Part shown: positions 29,384 to 36,002 of the stretch, in pieces
Layout: the number at the start of each line of letters is the position of its first letter
Numbering within the stretch: the first letter of the stretch is position 1
NCBI GenBank assembly: GCA_002720935.1
Contig: PBIV01000022.1
Location: 11,815 to 47,816 of the forward strand
Reading direction: 5' to 3'
DNA length: 36,002 nucleotides
DNA from: Rickettsiales bacterium
GTDB lineage: Bacteria > Pseudomonadota > Alphaproteobacteria > Micavibrionales > GCA-2720935
Translations under genes and position numbers: made by a program
The notes under the pieces: generated by a model
What the model saw: the letters and a program-made list of their open reading frames with translations, nothing else
What the model was told of the DNA's origin: nothing
Databases searched by the model: none

Positions 29384-30382
29384 TTAGCTTTTGCCGTTGC
29401 CTTTTTTGTTATAGGCTTCAATGATTTTAGAGACAAGGCCATGTCTAACAACATCGCTTTGTGTAAAATGCATTCTATCGATATCTTCGATATCTCTCAA
29501 GATATAAAGTGCTTCAATAAGACCTGAATTTACACCATGTGGTAAATCAACCTGAGATTCATCGCCTGTGATAACCATACGGCTATTCGGGCCAAGGCGT
29601 GTTAAGAACATCTTCATCTGCATTGCAGTTGTATTTTGCGCCTCATCCAAAATAATGAATGCGTTTGATAGTGTGCGTCCACGCATGAAGGCAAGAGGGG
29701 CAATTTCAATATCGCCACTTTCAATTTTTTTATTCATCGTCTCAAATCCCATAAGGTCATGAAGCGCGTCATAAATAGGGCGGAAATAGGGATCAACTTT
29801 TTCTTTCATATCGCCTGGTAAGAACCCTAAACGTTCTCCGGCTTCGACAGCTGGACGACATAAAATAATACGTTTAACTTCTGCTTTTGAATACATTTCA
29901 ACAGCTTTCGCAACCGCCAAATATGTTTTACCTGTACCAGCAGGGCCCAATCCGAAAACCAGTGGATTGTGGTGCATCATTTTAATATATTTTGCCTGAT
30001 TAGAAGAGCGCGGTGTTACCGTTCTTTTCGGTGCTTTGATGATTTGTGTTTCATCATGAAGACCTTTTAATGCTTCTTCTTTTGTTTCTTCGCTATTTTC
30101 ATTTTCTTGTGCAATACGAATGGCGGCCTTGATCTCTCCATACCCGACGGGCAATCCTTTTTTAAGGCGTTCCCACATCGTGTTTAGAACAAGTTCTGCA
30201 TAATTACGTGACGCTTCATCGCCTTTGATCGTGACGGTGTTGCCTTTTGTTATAAGGGTTACGTTTAACTTGTCTTCTAATTTTGTTAAATGTCCGTTAT
30301 GTTCGCCATAGAGGTTTGGCAAGAGACTATTGTCGTCAAATTCAATAACAATGATGTCTTTATTTTCTGTGTTTTCTGTCAT
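29384..30382 (-). CDS. PhoH family protein (YbeZ)
   Basis: FGLGPAGTGKTYLAVAKAVE, RPAVEAGERLGFLPGDMKEKVDPYFRPIYDAL, FIILDEAQNTT. Confidence 0.96.
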   Translation of the reverse strand: MTENTENKDIIVIEFDDNSLLPNLYGEHNGHLTKLEDKLNVTLITKGNTVTIKGDEASRNYAELVLNTMWERLKKGLPVGYGEIKAAIRIAQENENSEETKEEALKGLHDETQIIKAPKRTVTPRSSNQAKYIKMMHHNPLVFGLGPAGTGKTYLAVAKAVEMYSKAEVKRIILCRPAVEAGERLGFLPGDMKEKVDPYFRPIYDALHDLMGFETMNKKIESGDIEIAPLAFMRGRTLSNAFIILDEAQNTTAMQMKMFLTRLGPNSRMVITGDESQVDLPHGVNSGLIEALYILRDIEDIDRMHFTQSDVVRHGLVSKIIEAYNKKGNGKS

Positions 30383-30473
30383 AAATTCCCTAGCTTAATG
30401 AGCAAGGGCACAATGCCATTACCCGTAGTAATAGTATCACTTATTTTCATTAAAGATATCGTTAATTTTTTAT

Positions 30474-31862
30474 TCACGCAACATTTCGTGTTGATGAAAA
30501 CTCGCCAAGCTCAATATCGCCAGATAGGCTATTTGGTGCAGCATGATTGATCTTTACATCAATGATTTGACCAATTAAGCGCTCATTCCCAAAGGCTGAT
30601 ACCGATTGCATGTAAGGGCTTCGGCCAATGATCTGACCATCTTTTTTACCTTTGCGCTCGAACAACACTGGAATAGTACGCTCTAGACAAGTCTGATTGA
30701 ATGCCATTTGTTGCTCATTTAATAAATCTTGTAAGCGCTGAAGGCGCTCGCCTTTGACTTTTTCTGACAATAGGCCTTGCATATTTGCTGCAGGTGTACC
30801 TGGGCGGGCACTATATTTGAATGAGTATGCTTGTGCGTAATTCACACGGCGTACCAAGTCCATTGTGTCTTCAAAATCTTGTTCACTTTCACCTGGGAAG
30901 CCAACGATGAAATCACTGCTGAAAACGAGGTCAGGGTGCGCATCACGAAAACGATCGATAAGTTTAAAATATTCATCACGATCATGTTTGCGGTTCATCG
31001 CTTTTAAAATTTTGTTTGAGCCACTTTGAACGGGAAGGTGCAAATAAGGCATGATCTTGCCAACATTGCGGTGTGCTTCGATAAGCTCATCATCAACATC
31101 TCTCGGATGTGATGTTGTATAACGAATGCGTTCAACACCATCAATTTCTGCAACGGCTTGGATTAGTCTGCCTAAACCCCATTCTTTACCATCTGGGCCT
31201 TCGCCGTGATAAGCATTTACATTTTGCCCTAACAGATGGATTTCTTTTGAACCAGCCTTGGTTAAAACGCGCGCTTCATCTAAGATTTGCTTTGCAGGGC
31301 GTGAAAATTCAGCACCCCTTGTATAAGGGACAACACAGAAAGTGCAAAACTTATCACACCCTTCTTGAATAGAGAGAAACGCAACGGCTTCGGCATTGCT
31401 GTTTTCTTCTGGAAGGAAATCAAATTTTGATTCAACGGGGAATTCTGTATTAACGACACGTTTATTACCATAGGCATCGGTCAGGTTTGCCATCATTTCA
31501 GGTAATTCATGATAGGTTTGTGGGCCAAACACAAGATCAACAGCGGGCGCGCGTTTTGTAATCTCATCGCCTTCAGCTTGACCAACACAACCAGCAACAG
31601 CCAAGATCATATCTTCGCCAGCGTCTTTTTTCTTATCTTTAAATTGCTTTAAACGACCAATTTCAGAAAAGACTTTTTCAGTTGCTTTTTCACGGATGTG
31701 GCATGTATTTAAAATGATCATATCCGCACCCTCTGGCTGATCCACAGTCTCATAGCCAAATGGTTTTAAAATATCTGCCATGCGGTTACTGTCATAGACA
31801 TTCATCTGACAGCCCCATGTTTTAATAAATAAATTCTTTTTTTGTTGGTGTGCTTGGGTCAT
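30474..31862 (-). CDS. miaB: tRNA-2-methylthio-N6-dimethylallyladenosine synthase
   Basis: KTWGCQMNVYDSNRMADIL, NTCHIREKATEKVFSEIGRLK, radical SAM CDKFCTFCVVPYTRG, TRAM-like C-terminus. Confidence 0.97.
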   Translation of the reverse strand: MTQAHQQKKNLFIKTWGCQMNVYDSNRMADILKPFGYETVDQPEGADMIILNTCHIREKATEKVFSEIGRLKQFKDKKKDAGEDMILAVAGCVGQAEGDEITKRAPAVDLVFGPQTYHELPEMMANLTDAYGNKRVVNTEFPVESKFDFLPEENSNAEAVAFLSIQEGCDKFCTFCVVPYTRGAEFSRPAKQILDEARVLTKAGSKEIHLLGQNVNAYHGEGPDGKEWGLGRLIQAVAEIDGVERIRYTTSHPRDVDDELIEAHRNVGKIMPYLHLPVQSGSNKILKAMNRKHDRDEYFKLIDRFRDAHPDLVFSSDFIVGFPGESEQDFEDTMDLVRRVNYAQAYSFKYSARPGTPAANMQGLLSEKVKGERLQRLQDLLNEQQMAFNQTCLERTIPVLFERKGKKDGQIIGRSPYMQSVSAFGNERLIGQIIDVKINHAAPNSLSGDIELGEFSSTRNVA

Positions 31863-32042
31863 TTAAAAGTGGCCTTTGTTTTAAGCATGAATTTAAACGT
31901 GATTTTATTCCATAACTGACATGAAAAGTCCAGTAAAATCGAAGAAAAACACATATCCGAATATATTTAGTTGAAATAAAAAATTTGGATTTTGTCCTCG
32001 ATTCTAAAAACGAATCATTTAGGCTAAGATCTACTTACACTT

Positions 32043-32060
32043 TATATCACGCGTGTTATA
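32043..32060. promoter_or_regulatory. Near-perfect 18-bp palindrome upstream of the large coiled-coil gene
   Basis: TATATCACGCGTGTTATA; only the T-T pair at 32047/32056 breaks symmetry. Confidence 0.4.
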
Positions 32061-32138
32061 CGCTTGTCATCGGGGCAAATCCTTGCGTCTATGTCAGGTG
32101 TCAGCACATATAATTGACTAAAGGGAGTCAAATTTACA

Positions 32139-35100
32139 ATGTCTGAACAAACTAAAAATAAAAACGAAGAATTAGAGAATGAAACATCAACAAATGTTGA
32201 AGTTTCTACAAAGGATCATTCATTTGATACATCTTTCAAACCGAGCAATGAAGACAAAACGGTTTTAGATGAAAATGTAAAAGATATCGAGGAAGAAAAA
32301 TCGTCAGATATTTTTGCGCGTGAAAAAGAATTAAACTCAATTACAAAGAAAATCCAAGATCTTGGTCGTTCCCTAGAGACTACAGATGCTGAAGGCTTTG
32401 AAGAAGATGAAGGTGCTGACGTTGCACCACAAGCTGTTGTTAGTCCTAAAGCATCAAATGAGACACAAACAGATTATTTAAGTGGAACAGAAGAAGGCTC
32501 ATTCACATTTTTGAATAGAGCCGTTCAGATTTTAGCCGTTTTAATGACTGGTGCATGGTTCTATTACGCAGCTGGTATGGGATTGTTCGAATTTGCCTTT
32601 ACAGGAACAGAACTTGGCGTTGTAACATCAAGCCTAACAGCTTTGTTTATGCCAGCAATTATGATTTGGATGGTTACATTGGCGGTTACAAAATCATTAG
32701 AGAGCAAGTCTGTAAAACAAACTATTCGCAATGAGTTACTCACGCTTCTTAATCCATCAAATCAAACCGAAAAAGATGTAAGAGCACAATTATCGAGCCT
32801 TTCTACTGAAGCCTCTCAATTAACAGCGGCGACAAACTTATCATTAGAAGCAATTTCAAAAGCGCGTGCTGGTTTGCGCCAAGAGATGGATCAATTCAGC
32901 ACAATGTCACGTGAGACAGAAGCCAATGTTATTCGTCTTTCAAGCACAATGAAAGAGCGCATGATCAAACTTGATACGCTTACAAAGGCACTTTACTCAA
33001 GAACAGCGAAAATCGGTGAGAAAGCTGATGATAGCTCACAAGCTTTAGAGCGTGCGACAACTGGTCTAATGGAGAAAGTTGGTCGCATTGAAGCGGAAAT
33101 GAATGGCGGTGTGAATAAGGTCTTAAGCGCATCTTCAACTGTTCAAGATAAAATCGACCAAATTAAGCTTATTGTTGGTGAATCTGTTGATGGTCTTCAT
33201 AATAGTGCTGATGAAGTGTTTGACCGCTTAGAAGAAACAACAAAAGAATTTGGCACGCATGAAGATCGCCTTAGAACTGGTATTGCTGCGATTGTTGAGC
33301 AACGTGAAAAACTAAACACAGCGTTGAATGAGCGTATGAGTGATTTAGAAGAGCTTTATGAAGAGATCAATGGTCGTATCCGTGACAGCAAAATGGAGCT
33401 TAGCGATGAGAAAGCTGATCTTGTTCAAATTACAAACTCTGTTGGTGAGCAAGTTCAAGGTCTTCGCGATATGTTAGAAACGCAATCATCTGAGGTTTCA
33501 ACATTAATCGATAACCTTCGCGAGTCTGGTGTTGAGATTGATAGCCGTATGAAAACACGCGGCTCTGAAATTCAACGCATGATTGAAGGCTTAGAAAAAC
33601 AAAGTGAGAGCTTCACAGAGATTGGTAAAACAACGTCTCGTAAACTCAGTGATGCAATGACAGCAGCGTTATCAAGTGCCGATACAATTAACAATGCGGT
33701 TCGCAAAGGGGCGGATACACTTCGAACTGCCTCTGATCAGGCTGTATCACAGTCAAACAAAGTCTCTCAAACGATTCTTGATCGCTTAAAACTTCTTGGT
33801 CAGGCCAATGATGCAATCTCTAAGCGCATGGAAAGCTATGACGAAGTGTTTGAAAAGAACAAATCACTTCTTGATAAGGCAATTAGCACATCAACAGATA
33901 AGAGTGCAGAGACAATTGAACTGTTGGAAAATCAATCTGATCGCATTTCTATGGCTTACGCATCTGTCCGTGAGCGCTTAGAAAGCTTACTAACTTCATT
34001 TGACGAGCCAGTAAAAGCCCTTAATGAAGTGGTAACAAAAGCGGATGCAGGGTCTGATAAGATCAATGAAGTGATGACTAGCCGTATTAAAGAGCTTGAG
34101 ATCATGGCTGAGAAGGCTGTTGAGCAAGCTGGCGAAATTCGTCAGTCACTTCGTGCACAATCTCAAGAATTGTCATCATTGGCAGGCCAGTTAACTGGTA
34201 ATTCTAAAACGATCAATGATCAGTTAGACTTCCAACAGAACAAACTTCGTGAAGAAGTCTTGGCAAGTGTTGATGAAATGCAAAAAGTCAATGAGGCCTT
34301 ACAATCTCAAGTTACTAACGTCACAACAGCCTCTAACAAGGTTAGTGAGAAAGTTCACAATCTAGAGACACGAATTTCTGCGCGTTATGATGAAATTCAG
34401 CAAGGCTCGAAAAGAACCTTTGATACCTTAGAGCGTCTTGATAAATCATTTGCCGAGCAATATGCTTCATTTGAAACTGTCCTTGATAAGGTTAAGGGCA
34501 ATGTTACAACCGTAATTGACGTGTTTGGTCAGGGAACTGACGATATGGTTGAGAAATCTGATCTAGCGATTGATAGCACAGAAGCATTAATCCAAAAAAT
34601 GTCAGAGCTTTCTGGTCAGGTTGAAAGCACAACAAGAAGCAGTGAGCAAAACATTGAAAAACTATTCAGTAACTTTGAAGTACGCCTAGAGGGTATGGAA
34701 GAGCTTGCAGGATCAGTGACAGTATTGCTAAAGGATGCATCATCATCTTTAAAAACAAAGGTAGAAGAGATTGGCGATGCTGCGCAATCAGCTTCAACCT
34801 TGGTAAAAGAAGTAAGTCAGTCATTAGAAAACCAAGCACAAGATGTTCATATCATTACCGATCAGGCAGCCTATAAGGTTGAGAATGTTCAAAAAGTTAT
34901 TACTGAGCGTTTCCATGATCTTGCGGCTTCAATTGGTGAGTCTGTATCACAGCTTGATGGTGCAGGGGAGAAGTTCGTTCAATGTGCGGCTCAGATTAAT
35001 GAGACCTCTGATGAAATTGAAGCAAGATTTACAGGTGTCGGTTTAGAAGCCCGTAATGAAGTAAAAGCAATCTCTGAAGTAGCTGAGAACACAGCGCTTC

Positions 35101-35990
35101 TTGCTTCTAAAGCAGTTCAACGCGTTAAGGAAGAAACAGATGTTCTTCTTCGTGAAGCTAATAAATCACTTGGTGCATTAAATGAGATGAGTGATGAGTA
35201 TATTGACCGCAGTAAAGAACTTAATGATCAAATGAACAGAAGCCTTGATTTGAGTAATGAGTATTCAAGCAATGTTCGTGTTCAAATCTCTGGCATTGCA
35301 AGTACTGCTAACGAGGCGGCTGATACGATTATCACGCATATGTCTCGTTTAACAGAAAAAGCAACGGAAGTTGATGGTCTAATCAGTAAGACAGCTGGTA
35401 AGATTGATACATCAACAGATGCATTAGCGAATGAAGCAGGAAAGCTCTTAGCGATCTCTGATAAGATCAACAAATCTATTGGCGATACAAATGGTATCTT
35501 CGTGAAGCAAAGCTCTCTTCTTGCGAAAGCATCAAAAGAAGCAGCAGAGCAAGCCGATAAGATTATTAAGGCTGACTTTAATCTTAAACGTGAAGCCTTC
35601 TTCTCATCAGCTAAGTTTGTGATTGAATCATTACACTCATTATCAGTTGACTTCACACGTCTATTAGAAGGTGGCGATGTGCCAGAGAAGAACTGGAAAG
35701 CATACCAGAAGGGCGATGTTGGAACATTCACAAGACGTCTCTTGCAAATGAGCGATAGTCTGCCAACAGATAAAATCCGTGGTAAATATGCCGATGATCA
35801 TGAATTTAGAAACTATGTTCAAAGATACTTCCGTCAGTATGAAGAGCTTTATGATCAAGCGGTGGCGACAGACCATGGTGACATGCTAGCAGCAACATTC
35901 AGCTCATCTGATATTGGACGATTATACACATTCTTGTGCTCAATCTTAGGGCGTGAAGCAAGAGGGAATGATAAGAAGATCGTTCACTAA
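32139..35990 (+). CDS. Large (1283 aa) membrane-anchored coiled-coil protein; candidate cell-pole/growth-zone organiser
   Basis: Acidic N-terminus, two adjacent TM segments (RAVQILAVLMTGAWFYYAA...LTALFMPAIMIWMVTLAV), about 950 aa helical repeat region, globular C-terminus FSSAKFVIESLHSLSVDFTRLLEGGDVPEKNWKAYQKGDVGTFTRRLL...SSSDIGRLYTFLCSILGREA. Confidence 0.85.
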   Translation: MSEQTKNKNEELENETSTNVEVSTKDHSFDTSFKPSNEDKTVLDENVKDIEEEKSSDIFAREKELNSITKKIQDLGRSLETTDAEGFEEDEGADVAPQAVVSPKASNETQTDYLSGTEEGSFTFLNRAVQILAVLMTGAWFYYAAGMGLFEFAFTGTELGVVTSSLTALFMPAIMIWMVTLAVTKSLESKSVKQTIRNELLTLLNPSNQTEKDVRAQLSSLSTEASQLTAATNLSLEAISKARAGLRQEMDQFSTMSRETEANVIRLSSTMKERMIKLDTLTKALYSRTAKIGEKADDSSQALERATTGLMEKVGRIEAEMNGGVNKVLSASSTVQDKIDQIKLIVGESVDGLHNSADEVFDRLEETTKEFGTHEDRLRTGIAAIVEQREKLNTALNERMSDLEELYEEINGRIRDSKMELSDEKADLVQITNSVGEQVQGLRDMLETQSSEVSTLIDNLRESGVEIDSRMKTRGSEIQRMIEGLEKQSESFTEIGKTTSRKLSDAMTAALSSADTINNAVRKGADTLRTASDQAVSQSNKVSQTILDRLKLLGQANDAISKRMESYDEVFEKNKSLLDKAISTSTDKSAETIELLENQSDRISMAYASVRERLESLLTSFDEPVKALNEVVTKADAGSDKINEVMTSRIKELEIMAEKAVEQAGEIRQSLRAQSQELSSLAGQLTGNSKTINDQLDFQQNKLREEVLASVDEMQKVNEALQSQVTNVTTASNKVSEKVHNLETRISARYDEIQQGSKRTFDTLERLDKSFAEQYASFETVLDKVKGNVTTVIDVFGQGTDDMVEKSDLAIDSTEALIQKMSELSGQVESTTRSSEQNIEKLFSNFEVRLEGMEELAGSVTVLLKDASSSLKTKVEEIGDAAQSASTLVKEVSQSLENQAQDVHIITDQAAYKVENVQKVITERFHDLAASIGESVSQLDGAGEKFVQCAAQINETSDEIEARFTGVGLEARNEVKAISEVAENTALLASKAVQRVKEETDVLLREANKSLGALNEMSDEYIDRSKELNDQMNRSLDLSNEYSSNVRVQISGIASTANEAADTIITHMSRLTEKATEVDGLISKTAGKIDTSTDALANEAGKLLAISDKINKSIGDTNGIFVKQSSLLAKASKEAAEQADKIIKADFNLKREAFFSSAKFVIESLHSLSVDFTRLLEGGDVPEKNWKAYQKGDVGTFTRRLLQMSDSLPTDKIRGKYADDHEFRNYVQRYFRQYEELYDQAVATDHGDMLAATFSSSDIGRLYTFLCSILGREARGNDKKIVH

Positions 35991-36002
35991 AGAATAAAAG
36001 CT

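Noticed and set aside
31881-31896. CtrA-like site TTAA-N-TTAA upstream of miaB
   Set aside because: Spacer is 8 nt (TTAAgcatgaatTTAA), not the CtrA N7 spacing, and the sequence is AT-rich.
35282-35876. Minus-strand ORFs antisense to the 3' end of the coiled-coil gene (149 and 70 aa)
   Set aside because: Shadow ORFs in a repetitive, Ser/Glu-rich gene; no start signals or family features.

Overview
The window is about 36 kb of low-GC (AT-rich by eye) bacterial chromosome. Gene content and order look alphaproteobacterial; the species was not identified. Left half: a truncated hldD-like epimerase, a YbjN-family gene plus proC, a prpD-prpB-prpC 2-methylcitrate cycle cluster, a bacterial voltage-gated cation channel with a TLEGW filter, an OmpR/EnvZ-type two-component pair, a TetR-like regulator, an adenosine-kinase-like PfkB sugar kinase, an orphan YejA-like solute-binding protein, a lipoprotein, a GNAT acetyltransferase, a GT9 glycosyltransferase and ygfZ. 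Right half: a long, mostly minus-strand translation/RNA cluster in the order miaB-phoH-ybeY-[glpM-like]-corC-lnt-XRE-metK-trmB-rimP-nusA-ylxR(broken)-infB-rbfA-[orphan, opposite strand]-truB-rpsO. It is followed by a divergent 1283-aa membrane-anchored coiled-coil protein. No rRNA, tRNA, CRISPR array, IS element or phage was seen. The best leads are: (1) ylxR is split by a single-base frame disruption that one extra T would repair, and its N-terminal signature also looks eroded; (2) a structured rimP-nusA leader with mutually exclusive helices or a possible pseudoknot; (3) the large coiled-coil protein and its unusual upstream region; (4) the TLEGW channel filter; (5) a GlpM-like gene and an orphan gene inserted in otherwise conserved operons. 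I found no clear new multi-gene defence or biosynthetic system.
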